Under the pieces are notes generated by a model, which saw nothing but the letters and a program-made list of their open reading frames with translations, ran no database searches and was not told the DNA's origin. A stretch of DNA of 64,000 nt from Dyella subtropica (lineage in GTDB: Bacteria; Pseudomonadota; Gammaproteobacteria; Xanthomonadales; Rhodanobacteraceae). Where the stretch lies: the NCBI RefSeq assembly GCF_026283965.1, contig NZ_JAPDPD010000005.1, forward strand, positions 62,001 through 126,000, read 5' to 3'. Numbering within the stretch: position 1 is the stretch's first letter; each line of letters starts with the position of its first letter. This document shows, one piece after another, positions 1 to 9,800 of this stretch. Both the position numbers and the translations under genes were made by a program.

Positions 1-43
1 TGTCCACAGCGCTCCCGCGCAGACACTCCACGCACCATGAGGC

Positions 44-2881
44 ATGATGGCGATCATTTGCGGCCAGACCGCCGATCGAGCCTCCATCGTGACTCTTTCA
101 AACCTCAACGGCGTCCCCGGTACGGCCTGGTTCGAAGCCGGGTCCGTTTCCGTCTCCACCATCATCGTGATTCTCGCCACCTTGCTCTGCCTCACCGCGC
201 TGGCGGCGCTGGCCGTGCTGCGCGTCGTGTTCCAGCTGCGCCAGAAACTGGCCGAGACCGAACGAGCGCTACAGCAGCAGGTGCAGGCGACGCAATCATT
301 GATCGATGCGATCCCGTTTCCGGTGGAGTTACGGGATGGACAAGGTGTGTATCGGATGCTCAACGCTGCCTGCCAGCATCGGCTGGGCATCGACATCACG
401 CGCGCCATCGGCAAAACCAGTCTGGAGCTGTCGGACCATCGGTTGATATCCCTACCCGACGGCACGCCGTCGATACAGTACTTGCACCAGCTTGCGCTGG
501 AAGCGATGCGACTGGATAGCCGGCAGCGCCATGAACTTGACTACGTAAGCGACGACGGCAAGCAACGTGGCGGCCTGCTTCTGGTGTCGCCAGCGCATGA
601 CGCAAGCGGTGCAGTCAACGGTTCGGTGAGCGTGCTGATCGATATCACCGAATATCGGCAGCTGGTAAGAACCGCGCGTGCCACCGAACAAAGCCTGCGC
701 GAAATCACCCAGCGCATTCCGGTGGTGGTGTTCGCCGTGCGGCGCGGCGCCGATAGAATGCCCCGACTTAGCTTTGTCGCCGGCAATTTGCGCGCCCTGT
801 TCGGATTGGAACAGGCGGACCTGATCGAGCCGACCGACGAGCTGCGCGAATGGCCGTTCCACGATCGCATCCATGTCGAGGACGCACCTACGCTTCGCCG
901 CTTGCTGCGGCATGCCGCGCGGCATAGCCGCACCGCCACGCTGGACTTTCGCGCCTACGGCGATGAGGGGCTGCGTTGGATCCACCTGACGATGGGCGCA
1001 CGCCGCCTGCCTGGACAAGGCGTGGAATGGATCGGCTATTTCATCGACACCACCAGCGTCAACGCGCATAACCAGGTACTGCGCGCGGCCCGCGACGCAG
1101 CCGAACGGGCCTCCAAGGCCAAGGCGGACTTCCTCGCCACGATGAGCCACGAGGTCCGCACACCGATGAATGGCGTGCTCGGCATGCTGGAATTGCTCGG
1201 GCGCACCTCGCTCGATGCCGAACAGCAGGAGCTGCTGCATACGGTGGAGGACTCGGCCGGCGTGCTGATGCAGGTCCTGGATGACGTGCTGGATTTCTCC
1301 AAGCTGGAGGCCGGCAATGTGCGGCTGGACCAGGTGCCATTCGATCTGCGCAGCCTGATCGACAACGCGGTTGGCATCATGACTGGAGCCATGCATGGCA
1401 AGGGCCTGCGTGTCGAAGTAGGCATGGATGCCACGCTGGCCGGCGAATTTTTGGGCGACAGCGTTCGGATCCGGCAGATCCTGCTCAACCTGCTCAACAA
1501 CGCCAGCAAGTTCACCGAGCGTGGCAGCATCACGGTCAATGCGCGCGTGCTGGGCGACGACGGCCACTCGCAGCGCCTGCGCTTGAACGTCCGCGACACC
1601 GGCATCGGCATCGCCGTCGACAAGCAGGCCAGCCTGTTCACGCCGTTCACGCAGGCAGAGTCGTGGACAACGCGTCGCTACGGCGGCACTGGCCTGGGGC
1701 TGGCCATTTGCCGACATCTTGTGCAGTTGATGGATGGGGACATCGTGCTCAGCAGTCGCCTCAACGAAGGCACGCAGGTCACCGTGGATTTGCGCCTGCA
1801 GGTCGCGCGGCGGGAGATCGCGCGGCCGGCGGAACTGGGTGGCCGGCATGCGATCGTGCGATTGTCCTCGTCCGGCATCGCCCATGCGCTGGCCGAGCAC
1901 CTGAGCGCCCTCGGCTGCACGGTAGAGCAGGTTCCGCCTGCGCAGCCCATGCGCGATGGCGCAGCGGCCAATCTGCTATTCATCGCATCGGATGACGAAG
2001 CCGGCGCAGACCTGATGGCGTCGCAGGCCATATTCGTCGAAACCGATCCCTATGCGGCTCGCAGTGACGACAAGCGCATCGTGCTGCCCGCCAACCCGCT
2101 GAAATGGCAGACGCTGATGCGCGTGTGCGCGCAGGCCCTCAAGCATGTCGCCGTGGCGCCGGTCACGTCCGAGCACGTGTCTGTCCGCGATCGGCATGGA
2201 CGCGTGCTCGTGGTCGAAGACCATCCCGTCAGCCGGTCGCTGGTGCGCAAGCAGCTCGAATGGCTGGGTTGGTCCTGCGACGTGGTGGACGACGGTGAAA
2301 CCGCCCTTCAGGCGTTGTCCAAGCGGGATTACGCCATCCTGCTGACCGATTGCCAGATGCCTGGCATGGACGGCTACGCCCTGACGCAGGCTTGGCGCCG
2401 CCGTGAAGCCGCGAGCGGGCGCGGTACACGCCTGCCGATCATTGCGATGACCGCAAACGTGCTGGATGGCGAAGCGGCTCGCTGCCGCGAAGCAGGCATG
2501 GACGACTATCTCGGTAAACCCGTGCAGTTGCGCCAGCTGGAGGAAAAGCTGCTTACGTGGATGCCGCTGCCCGCTGGCGGCCCCGATCCCTTCGAGGAGG
2601 TCGGCGCACAGGACATGCGTAACGAGATGCGGCAACTGCTGCAGGAGACAGGCCACAAGGATTTGCACGAGCTGGAACACGCCGTCATGACGGGCGATCT
2701 GCGGAGGGCCATGCAGCTCTTGCATCGGATGCTCGGAGCGCTGCAGCTGTTCGCGGACGGCGAAATCATTACCAAAGGGCACGCGCTGACCGAGCAGCTG
2801 TCGAGCAACGAAGCCAGTGCGACCCTGCATCTGATGCCTGGCTATATCGCGGATTTACGCCGCTTGTTGGGGACGCTCTGA
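44..2881 (+). CDS. Hybrid sensor histidine kinase with receiver and Hpt-like domain
   Basis: A 945-residue inner-membrane sensor kinase that should autophosphorylate and pass phosphate through an internal receiver. One membrane segment lies at about residues 37-62, followed by a short coiled coil and two PAS-like regions (about 85-205 and 215-335). The HisKA H-box has the phospho-acceptor at H369 (MSHEVRTPMNG). The ATPase N-box is near 472-492 and the G-boxes DTGIGI and GGTGLGL near 518-552. A receiver domain spans 720-838 with acceptor D769 (TDCQMPGMDG) and conserved K826. The C-terminus carries a degenerate Hpt-like helix with H894 (LLHRMLGAL), which departs from the usual HxxKG. GAGG just upstream supports the start at 44 or the adjacent ATG at 47. 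No cognate response regulator is adjacent; the ligand is unknown. The downstream FecR and CHASE2 genes are on the same strand but 470 bp away, so shared function is only a guess. Confidence 0.9.
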   Translation: MMAIICGQTADRASIVTLSNLNGVPGTAWFEAGSVSVSTIIVILATLLCLTALAALAVLRVVFQLRQKLAETERALQQQVQATQSLIDAIPFPVELRDGQGVYRMLNAACQHRLGIDITRAIGKTSLELSDHRLISLPDGTPSIQYLHQLALEAMRLDSRQRHELDYVSDDGKQRGGLLLVSPAHDASGAVNGSVSVLIDITEYRQLVRTARATEQSLREITQRIPVVVFAVRRGADRMPRLSFVAGNLRALFGLEQADLIEPTDELREWPFHDRIHVEDAPTLRRLLRHAARHSRTATLDFRAYGDEGLRWIHLTMGARRLPGQGVEWIGYFIDTTSVNAHNQVLRAARDAAERASKAKADFLATMSHEVRTPMNGVLGMLELLGRTSLDAEQQELLHTVEDSAGVLMQVLDDVLDFSKLEAGNVRLDQVPFDLRSLIDNAVGIMTGAMHGKGLRVEVGMDATLAGEFLGDSVRIRQILLNLLNNASKFTERGSITVNARVLGDDGHSQRLRLNVRDTGIGIAVDKQASLFTPFTQAESWTTRRYGGTGLGLAICRHLVQLMDGDIVLSSRLNEGTQVTVDLRLQVARREIARPAELGGRHAIVRLSSSGIAHALAEHLSALGCTVEQVPPAQPMRDGAAANLLFIASDDEAGADLMASQAIFVETDPYAARSDDKRIVLPANPLKWQTLMRVCAQALKHVAVAPVTSEHVSVRDRHGRVLVVEDHPVSRSLVRKQLEWLGWSCDVVDDGETALQALSKRDYAILLTDCQMPGMDGYALTQAWRRREAASGRGTRLPIIAMTANVLDGEAARCREAGMDDYLGKPVQLRQLEEKLLTWMPLPAGGPDPFEEVGAQDMRNEMRQLLQETGHKDLHELEHAVMTGDLRRAMQLLHRMLGALQLFADGEIITKGHALTEQLSSNEASATLHLMPGYIADLRRLLGTL

Positions 2882-2968
2882 TTTATTGAAAATCCGCGAA
2901 CCATAAAATGACGCCACTTATGGATCAGTGCGCCCTCAGCCTTTCCGTTTGAGCAGAAACTGAAATAA

Positions 2969-3110
2969 GAGCCGCTATCAAAACTACTGCGCGACCACGA
3001 GGCGGGCGCGGTCGGTGCTCGGAATCCTCATGTACGCGCCAGTACACTCCGGTTCCTGCGCGCCGCCCGCACCCTCCTCGCGGCCGCTCGCTACGTTTTG
3101 ATAGCAGCTC
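2969..3110. repeat. 142-bp imperfect palindromic element with matching ends
   Basis: The element begins GAGCCGCTATCAAAAC and ends with the near-exact reverse complement GTTTTGATAGCAGCTC. Its centre is a second palindrome built on TGTACGCGCCAGTACA, flanked by ATCCTCA and TCCGGTTCC. The whole region 2882-3355 (474 bp, between the kinase and the FecR gene) has no convincing gene. The centre resembles dispersed palindromes seen in many proteobacterial genomes; that comparison is from memory. A transcribed copy would fold into one long hairpin. Outside the element I see nothing definite in this interval. Confidence 0.75.
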
Positions 3111-3355
3111 TAACTTCACATTCCGTTGACCTTTAAGGCCAATCAAAACGAAATAAACGAAATAGCACGCCCTCCTTTCACTTCGCGACCCGTCAACCCC
3201 GCTTTTGGCCATTGGTATTTCTTGACGACTGTCGCAAAATCGCCCGCTTGCAATTCGGTCAGGGCTGCCACTCTCCCACCTTGGTCAATGACTGATCCTC
3301 ACACCCCGTGGAGAGTGCATCGCTGGTGCAACTGAGCACTAGATAAGGAAGAGTG

Positions 3356-5002
3356 ATGCGTCTGTGCAAATTGCCGCGCCGGCATCTGCTGGCAACGCTG
3401 CTGATCGTTTTGTCGATGCTGCCGGTTGCCCATGCGTCGGATTGGAACTATCGCGTTCGTCCCGGTGACAACGTTTGGGATCTTTCCAGCCGCTACCTCA
3501 AGCCTGACGTTCCCTGGCAGCAGCTGAGGGACTACAACAAGATCGCTGACCCTTATCACCTGCCACCCGGCATGCTGGTGCACGTCCCGATCGCCTGGCT
3601 GCGCCAGCAGCCTGCCGAGGCCACGGTTGTCGCGATCGTCGGGGCTGCGCACGTACAGCTGTCCGACCAAGCACCAGCTCAGCCGGTTACGACGGGCATG
3701 TCGCTCGGCTACGGCGCCGAACTGCACACGGAGCCGGGGGCCAGTCTGACGCTGCAATTCGCCGACAGTTCGCGCGTGCTGATGCAGGAAGACAGCACGC
3801 TGCGACTGGACCACATGAGCGCTTACGGCAAGACCGGCATGGTAGACACGCGCCTGCGCCTGCAGCATGGCCATATATCCAGTGCGGTGACGCCGCTGAC
3901 CGGCTCCGCCGCACGCTTCAGCGTAGAGACCCCAGGCACGGTGTCGAGCGTACGCGGCACCCATTTCCGCGTCGCTGCCGACGGCGCCCAATCGCGCACC
4001 GAAGTGCTGACGGGACGTGTCGACGTGGGTGGCGATCACGCGCACGTGCTGGTGCCGAAGGCATCGGGCATCGCGGTCACCGATGGCGACAAGCCTACGC
4101 ATGCGAAACCGCTGCTGGCCGCACCCGAACTGCAATGCCCGCCCCAGGCGGTGACGCAACTGCCTTACCGTTTCGTGTGGACGGCACTCGAAGGCGCAAG
4201 CCACTATCGCGTGCAGATGGCTTCGAGCGATCGTTTCGAAGCCTTGTTGCTGGATCGTGTCACGCAAACAGCGGGAGCCAGCCTGCCCGACGTACCCGAT
4301 GGCAGCTATGCGGTCCGCGTGCACGGCATCGATGGCGATCAACTGGAAGGATTGGACAGCACCTGCACACTGCGCATCGACGGCCATCCGCAACCGCCGC
4401 TGGTGATGGAGCCGCTGCCCGGGAGCAAGGTGCGCGATACGCGCCCGCGCTTCCGCTGGACGGAGAGCCTGCAGGCTTCGTCCTATGTGTGGCAATTGGC
4501 CGGCGATACGCAGTTCGCGGCTCCGCTCGCCAGCGAGTCCGAACTACACGGCGATCACGTGCGAGCGCCGAACGACTTGCCCTATGGACGCTACTATTGG
4601 CGAATCGCGACACGGGACAGCAGCGGCAAGCAAGGGCCTTTCAGTGATCCCATGCCCTTCGATCTCGTGCCGCAGCCGCCGGTCCCTGAAGTGGGCAAGC
4701 CCCAGGCGTCACGGCACACGTTGAATTTCGCGTGGGCAGCGGGTGCGACAGGCCAGGGCTATCACATCCAGTTCGATCGGAATCCTGATTTCTCGCATCC
4801 GCAGATCGATCGCACGCTGGATCAACCTGGGCTGGAGATACCCAAGCCGGGCTCTGGCGTGTGGTATCTGCGCATGCAGATCATCGACCCCGACGGCTAT
4901 GCCAGCCCATGGGGGGCGGTGCAGAAGATTCGATTGCCATGCATGGTCTGCCGCATTGCGGCTGTCGGTGGTGGTGGCGCGCTGTTGTGGCTATTGCTTT
5001 GA
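3356..5002 (+). CDS. LysM and FecR domain protein with Fn3-like repeats
   Basis: A secreted or surface protein of 548 residues. A signal peptide occupies residues 1-27 (hydrophobic core, VAHAS cleavage region). A LysM peptidoglycan-binding domain follows at about 30-77 (YRVRPGDNVWDLS). A FecR domain spans about 85-220 and includes the diagnostic ETPGTVSSVRGTHFRV. Two or three fibronectin-III/Ig-like repeats fill about 240-520, each with a xxYRxQ-type strand (SHYRVQMA, SSYVWQLA). The last 15 residues are hydrophobic. The ATG at 3356 is preferred over the GTG at 3353 because AAGGAAG sits at the right distance. The next gene starts 13 bp after the stop and encodes a CHASE2 receptor; such FecR/CHASE2 pairs usually accompany adenylate cyclases. 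The role is probably envelope sensing, but that is inferred from domain content. Confidence 0.85.
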   Translation: MRLCKLPRRHLLATLLIVLSMLPVAHASDWNYRVRPGDNVWDLSSRYLKPDVPWQQLRDYNKIADPYHLPPGMLVHVPIAWLRQQPAEATVVAIVGAAHVQLSDQAPAQPVTTGMSLGYGAELHTEPGASLTLQFADSSRVLMQEDSTLRLDHMSAYGKTGMVDTRLRLQHGHISSAVTPLTGSAARFSVETPGTVSSVRGTHFRVAADGAQSRTEVLTGRVDVGGDHAHVLVPKASGIAVTDGDKPTHAKPLLAAPELQCPPQAVTQLPYRFVWTALEGASHYRVQMASSDRFEALLLDRVTQTAGASLPDVPDGSYAVRVHGIDGDQLEGLDSTCTLRIDGHPQPPLVMEPLPGSKVRDTRPRFRWTESLQASSYVWQLAGDTQFAAPLASESELHGDHVRAPNDLPYGRYYWRIATRDSSGKQGPFSDPMPFDLVPQPPVPEVGKPQASRHTLNFAWAAGATGQGYHIQFDRNPDFSHPQIDRTLDQPGLEIPKPGSGVWYLRMQIIDPDGYASPWGAVQKIRLPCMVCRIAAVGGGGALLWLLL

Positions 5003-5015
5003 GCTTCGTCAGCTG

Positions 5016-6158
5016 ATGCCGGCGTCGTTCAGCGGCTTCGCATGGCTGGCACGCGCCATGTTGTGGCTGGCGGGCCTGGGCGTGCTTGTGCTCCTTCTTG
5101 CCAGCGGCCGCACCACGCCACTGGACGAAGCGCTGTACGACTTGCACGGTCACTATTGGCGCTATACGCCACGCAACGATGTGGTGATCGTCGCTATCGA
5201 CGCAAAGAGCCTGGATGCGCTGGGCCAATTTCCGTGGCCACGCTCGATACATGCGCGCCTTATCGATCGCCTGACCGCCGCTGGCGTGCGCGGCATCGCC
5301 ATGGATATCACCATGCCCTCGCCCGATACCGCGCATCCGCAGAACGACCAGTTGCTGGCCGAGGCGATGCACCGCAACGGAAAAGTGGTGATGCCCGTGT
5401 TCGCCGAATCGGCGGCACTGGGCGATCCCTTGCAGGAAGCACTGCCGGTGGCGCCGATCGCGCAAAACGTAGCCGCGATCGGTCACGTGGAAGTTGCCAA
5501 GGACACCGATGAATGGGTACGTGGCGCGTACCTGAAAGCCGGGCTCGGCAGTCCCTACTGGCCATCGCTGGCACTGGCTCTGGCGCAACTCGACCCTGGC
5601 ATTCTGGCGACGACGCTTCCGGGCATGCGCAATCCGCTGAACGATGGTGCTTCGCCCTATCAATGGATGCGCGACGACTTCGTGCTGCTGCGCTATGCCG
5701 GACCTGCGGGCACGTTCGGGCGCCTGTCCTATGCGGATGTGCTCGACGGCAGCGCCCCGCCCTCGTTGCTGAAGGACCGATGGGTGCTGATCGGTGCGAC
5801 CGCCGCCGGCTTGGGCGATATCCTGCAAACGCCGGCATCGCCGATGCCCGGTGTGGAATATCAGGCGAACCTGTTCGAATCCCTGCGCCGCGGCCTGCTG
5901 GTCACACCGGTGAATTTTCTGGGCCAGTTCGTGATCTCCGGCGCTGCGCTCGCACTGCCGCTGTTGCTGTATGGCGCACCGGGGCTGGGGCGCGGCTGGC
6001 GCTTCCTGCTTGCGGCGCTCGGATCGATGCTGCTGCTCTGCCTGGTGCTGCTTCGCCTCTACCATCTGTGGTGGCCGCCTACATCGTGTCTTGCGATCGT
6101 GTCGGCCGCATTCGTGACGCATGGCGTGTGGATGCGCCGGCGTTCGAGAGTGCGCTGA
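5016..6158 (+). CDS. CHASE2 domain membrane receptor without an output domain
   Basis: A 380-residue membrane protein. Residues 8-30 form an N-terminal membrane helix. A periplasmic CHASE2 domain then runs to about residue 300; it shows the family signatures VVIVAIDAKSLDALGQFPWPR and the later region from KDRWVLIGATAAGLGD to PGVEYQANLFESL. Three closely spaced hydrophobic helices follow (about 305-370). The protein then stops after MRRRSRVR. CHASE2 receptors normally continue into an adenylate cyclase, kinase or other output domain; here there is none. The ATG at 5016 sits 13 bp after the FecR gene and fits a two-gene operon, although no strong ribosome site is visible. Either an output domain was lost or the receptor works with a separate partner. 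Confidence 0.82.
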   Translation: MPASFSGFAWLARAMLWLAGLGVLVLLLASGRTTPLDEALYDLHGHYWRYTPRNDVVIVAIDAKSLDALGQFPWPRSIHARLIDRLTAAGVRGIAMDITMPSPDTAHPQNDQLLAEAMHRNGKVVMPVFAESAALGDPLQEALPVAPIAQNVAAIGHVEVAKDTDEWVRGAYLKAGLGSPYWPSLALALAQLDPGILATTLPGMRNPLNDGASPYQWMRDDFVLLRYAGPAGTFGRLSYADVLDGSAPPSLLKDRWVLIGATAAGLGDILQTPASPMPGVEYQANLFESLRRGLLVTPVNFLGQFVISGAALALPLLLYGAPGLGRGWRFLLAALGSMLLLCLVLLRLYHLWWPPTSCLAIVSAAFVTHGVWMRRRSRVR

Positions 6159-6215
6159 TCTGACCGAGTCTGATCTAACCGAGTCTGATCTAACCGAGTC
6201 TGATCCAACCAAGTG
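6156..6215 (+). repeat. Four tandem copies of a 15-bp unit over a stop codon
   Basis: The unit TGATCTAACCGAGTC is repeated four times head to tail. Copies 2 and 3 are identical, and copies 1 and 4 differ by one to four bases. The first TGA is the stop codon of the CHASE2 gene, so the repeat starts exactly at the end of the reading frame. Each copy carries a TGA in that frame, so copy-number change would not alter the protein. Confidence 0.85.
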
Positions 6216-6292
6216 TTGAGAACGTGCTGCCCTGCACTTGCTCAACTCGCCGAGTCCGGCGCACGTCCGGACTAGGGGCCGATGGCCGCTTC

Positions 6293-6751
6293 TCAACAAC
6301 CTGCTAATCCACCCATTTCGCATGCCTGGCATTCCAGCGACACCTCCTTTACTTCACGCAGGCGATCACGCTCGTCCTTGAAGCGCATCACGTCGGCGAG
6401 GTACACGCGCCGATGTTTGCCGGTCCGGTGAAACGGCAACACGTGATTTTCCAGCAGCTTCACCAAGTACGGGCGCGAAACATGGAGCAGATGCGCTGCC
6501 TGCTGCGTGGTCAGCTCGGCCTGGACAGCTAGCACCTGCACCGCGTTGCCAGCCGCCATCTCGGTGAGAATCTGCTGCAGCAGGCGTAGCGCAGAGGTGG
6601 GAACCGCTACGTCGCGCGACTGATGGTCGGCATCGAAGATCCAGATCCACTGCGTCTCTGAGCGGGTAACCAGATGGGCCGCCATGTCGCGGCGGCCAAG
6701 GTTCGCCGCTTTGATCTCGCGTTCGGTGGGTAGGCTCGCGTTGAAAGTCAT
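6293..6751 (-). CDS. Excisionase-family HTH DNA-binding protein
   Basis: A 152-residue protein with a MerR/excisionase-like helix-turn-helix in residues about 82-135 (LTTQQAAHLLHVSRPYLVKLL, then PFHRTGKHRRVYLADV). This arrangement is typical of small DNA-binding antitoxin-like proteins that usually sit in front of a PIN-domain toxin gene. No such partner follows: the next 130 bp hold only short tandem repeats and the CHASE2 gene ends from the other side. The start at 6751 (MTFNASLPTE) is chosen because the longer frame to 6847 runs back through a terminator and into the adhesin's stop codon. The role is therefore uncertain; an orphan antitoxin or local regulator is most likely. The C-terminal tail (LECQACEMGGLAGC) has three cysteines. 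Confidence 0.7.
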   Translation of the reverse strand: MTFNASLPTEREIKAANLGRRDMAAHLVTRSETQWIWIFDADHQSRDVAVPTSALRLLQQILTEMAAGNAVQVLAVQAELTTQQAAHLLHVSRPYLVKLLENHVLPFHRTGKHRRVYLADVMRFKDERDRLREVKEVSLECQACEMGGLAGC

Positions 6752-6763
6752 GGTGGGCCACTT

Positions 6764-6834
6764 AAAAAAAAAGGCTGCGGGAACCCGCGTCCCTCTCCCG
6801 TGCATGTGCATGACACATGGCAAGGGAGAGGGAC
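6764..6834 (-). terminator. Terminator after the trimeric adhesin gene
   Basis: Read on the minus strand, an 11-bp inverted repeat (GTCCCTCTCCC, 6824-6834 and 6789-6799) is followed by a GC hairpin GCGGG-TT-CCCGC (6777-6788) and nine T residues (6764-6772). This should end the adhesin transcript 7-77 bp after its stop and separate it from the HTH gene on the same strand. Confidence 0.75.
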
Positions 6835-6840
6835 ACGGCA

Positions 6841-9800
6841 TCACCACGTCATCGCCGCACCTACGCTCATACCCGTATCGCCGCGGGTGTTGCTCGAAAG
6901 GTTCAACTTGTAAACCCAGCGACCGCTTTCGCTGATACCGGATACGCCGATCGCGATGCCGGACTCTCCATGGAACGAACCCACCGCTACCGCCGCCGCG
7001 TGCTGATTGAGCTGATAGGCCTGCGGCAGACCCGCCATCGCCATCGCCGAAGCAACACCTGCATTGGCATGATTTCGGAGGCTGTGGACCGCCTGATCGG
7101 TGTAGCTCTGCGCCCAGTTTTCGGCGGTTTGCATGCCGCTGCCCAATTGGCGAACGTTCACCGCATCGGAAGCCGCATTGCCGTCGGCCACGTTGTGCAC
7201 CTGTGCCGGTGATGCGGCCGAACCCACGCTGACGCTGCCGTAGTTGACCGAGCCGTCACTGTTGCGGTCGTACTGCACCGACGCTGCCGAAACAGCAGCG
7301 AGCTGGCTGACGTTCGCCGCATCGGTGGCTGCCACGCCTGCAGCCACGTTCGTCACGCGACGCTGCATATTGGTCGTACCCATCGATACCACGTTGGCCT
7401 GGCCGCCATCGGAGGAGCCGGCACCGATCGCCACCGAGTTGCTGCCGGTGGAGGTGGAGCCTGCACCGAGTGCCGTGCTGCCGACGCTGGTCGCCGTCGT
7501 GTTGGCGCCTGCGGCCAGCGTCATCGTATTGGACGCCTTTGCCGAGGGACCGGCGGCCACCGAGTTGTAGCCGGTGGCGCTACTGGCTGCGCCATCGGCG
7601 TCGGCCGCGTAGTACATCTGACCGCTGCTGGTGCTTATGCTATTGACCAGATTGTTGATCGTCTGGTTGGTTTGATACAGCTGCGAACCGTTCACCGCGT
7701 CGGTGCTGGTGGCTGTTACTGCGCCCGCTCCAACGTTGATGACCTTGCGCTGCTGCGAGGAGGAACCCACCGATACCACGTTCGCCAGGCCACCGTCCGT
7801 CGAGCCCGTGCCGATCGCGACAGAGTTGCTGCCGCTGGAGTTCGAGCCGTTGCCGAGCGCGAGGCTCCCATTCCCCGATGCCACCGCGCCGGCACCGCCT
7901 GCGGCGGAGTTCGTACCACTCGCCGTAGGTGCGTTGCCTGACCGGTCCCTGCTGATCTGGAATTCTCCGCCGGTACCGTTAGCGACATTGGTGACCTGAT
8001 TGCCCAGCGCATTCATGGCTTGATTGGTGGCATACAGCTGCGAACCGTTCACTGCGTCGGTGCTGCTGGCCGTGACCTGGCCGGCGGCGACGTTGGTCAC
8101 CTGGCGTTGCTGCGAGGACGAGCCGACACTGAACACACCCGCCGGCACCGAGCCTGCGTAGTTGTAGACGGTGCCGTTGATCGTGCCGCTCCTGGTCGCC
8201 ACCGCTGCGCTGCTGACGCTGGAGCCCGTACCGATCGCCACGTTGGAACCGGCGAGACCTGCCGCAATGCTCGCGCCCTGGCCGATCACGGTGGCATTGG
8301 CGACACCGTTGTCGGTGGAGCCGTTTCCGACCACGGTGGAATCCGCACCCGTCGCCGAAGCACCAAAACCGCCCGCCGTCGCATTGGCGCCCGACGACAA
8401 GGGCATGGTCGACGTCTGCGAGTTGTCGGAAACGAACGGACCGGTTTTGCCGTTGGTGATATTGGCGATCTGCTGGTTCGTCGCGTAGAGCTGCGATCCG
8501 TTGACCGCGTCGGTGCTGGTCGCGTTGACCCCACCCGTCGCTACGTTTTTCAGCGTCACCGCAGGAGCGCCAGTACCGCCCAGCGTGATGCTGGTCTTGC
8601 TCGCGTTGTCGTACTGCACGGCATTGGCTGCCAACGTACCCAGCTGCGTACCCAGGCCGTTGACTGCCTGATCGGTGGCGTACAGCTGCGAACCGTTCAC
8701 CGCGTCGGTGCTGCTCGCCGTGACCTGGCCCGCGGCGACATTCGTTATCTGGCGCTGATTGCCGTTCGACCCCACGCTCACCACGCCGATGGGTGCGCCG
8801 CCCGCATAGTTGTAGTTCGTGCCGTTGATCGAACCGTTCGGCGTGGCCACGGCATCGCCCGTCACCGCCGAACCCCGGCCCAACGCGACACTCGAACCCG
8901 TCAGACCCGATGCAATGCTTGCTCCTTCACCTAGCACGGTCGAACCTGCCACGCCGTTGTCGGTGGATTGATTGCCGAGCACGGTGGAGTTCGCGCCGCC
9001 GGCCGATGCGCCATAGCCACCGGCACTGGCATTGCTTCCCGGCGCCACCGGCTGCACCGATGTCACCGCATTGCTCGATACGAAGCCGCTGCTGGCGCCG
9101 ACGCCGGCAAGGTCGGTGTTGATCGCCTGCAGCGCAGCGCCGACGTTGTTGTATTGCGTGCTGCCGATGGTGTAGCTGGGCGCCGTGAACGTACCGGTGC
9201 CGGTGTTATAGCTGGCGCCACCGCCCAGTGCGGTTGCCGCCGACGTACCGAATTTGTTGAAGGCGTTGGCGACGCTGTAAAGCTGTGAACCGTTGACGGC
9301 ATCGGTGCTGGCAGCGCTCAAGACACCAGCCGCAACGTTCTGGATCTGGCGCTCCTTGCCCGCCGCGCCTATCGATAGCACGCCGTTCGTATCGCTGCTC
9401 GCCGCCGCCACTCCCCCCGTCATATCGAAGGTGCCGGCATGCGGTGCCGCCGTGACCGAAGCGCTGCCCAGCGCGACATCGTTGGCGTTGCCGGCGATGG
9501 CATTGGAACCCAGTGCGACCGCACTGCCCGCCGTCGCCTGCGCGGTATCGCCCATGGCGATGCCGCCCGCAGCCGTTGCACTGGAGCTGTTACCCAGCGC
9601 TAGCGAGCCCTGGCCGATCGCGGTGTTGCTGTTGCCGATCGCCAAGGCGCCATTCGCGGCGGTGGCCCCCAGGCTGTCGCCGGCCGCCACGTTGCTTGCG
9701 CCCAGCGCCACGGCACCGGTGCCGTTGGCGATGTTGGGATCGCCGATCGCCACCGCGCCATTGCCCGTCGCCGTCTGCTTATAACCCAGCGCTACCGCAC

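Noticed and set aside
452-1900. A 482-residue minus-strand frame inside the hybrid kinase gene
   Set aside because: Antisense shadow of a clear kinase coding region; long frames on the opposite strand are common at this GC content.
2925-3212. A 95-residue minus-strand frame
   Set aside because: It covers the 142-bp palindrome and has no recognisable domain or ribosome site; open by chance in GC-rich DNA.
3222-3250. A sigma70 promoter for the FecR gene starting TTGACG
   Set aside because: No acceptable -10 hexamer at 16-18 bp; too weak to call.
4881-6332. A 483-residue minus-strand frame over the FecR/CHASE2 genes
   Set aside because: Antisense shadow; His/Gln/Arg-rich without domains, while the plus strand has complete CHASE2 signatures.
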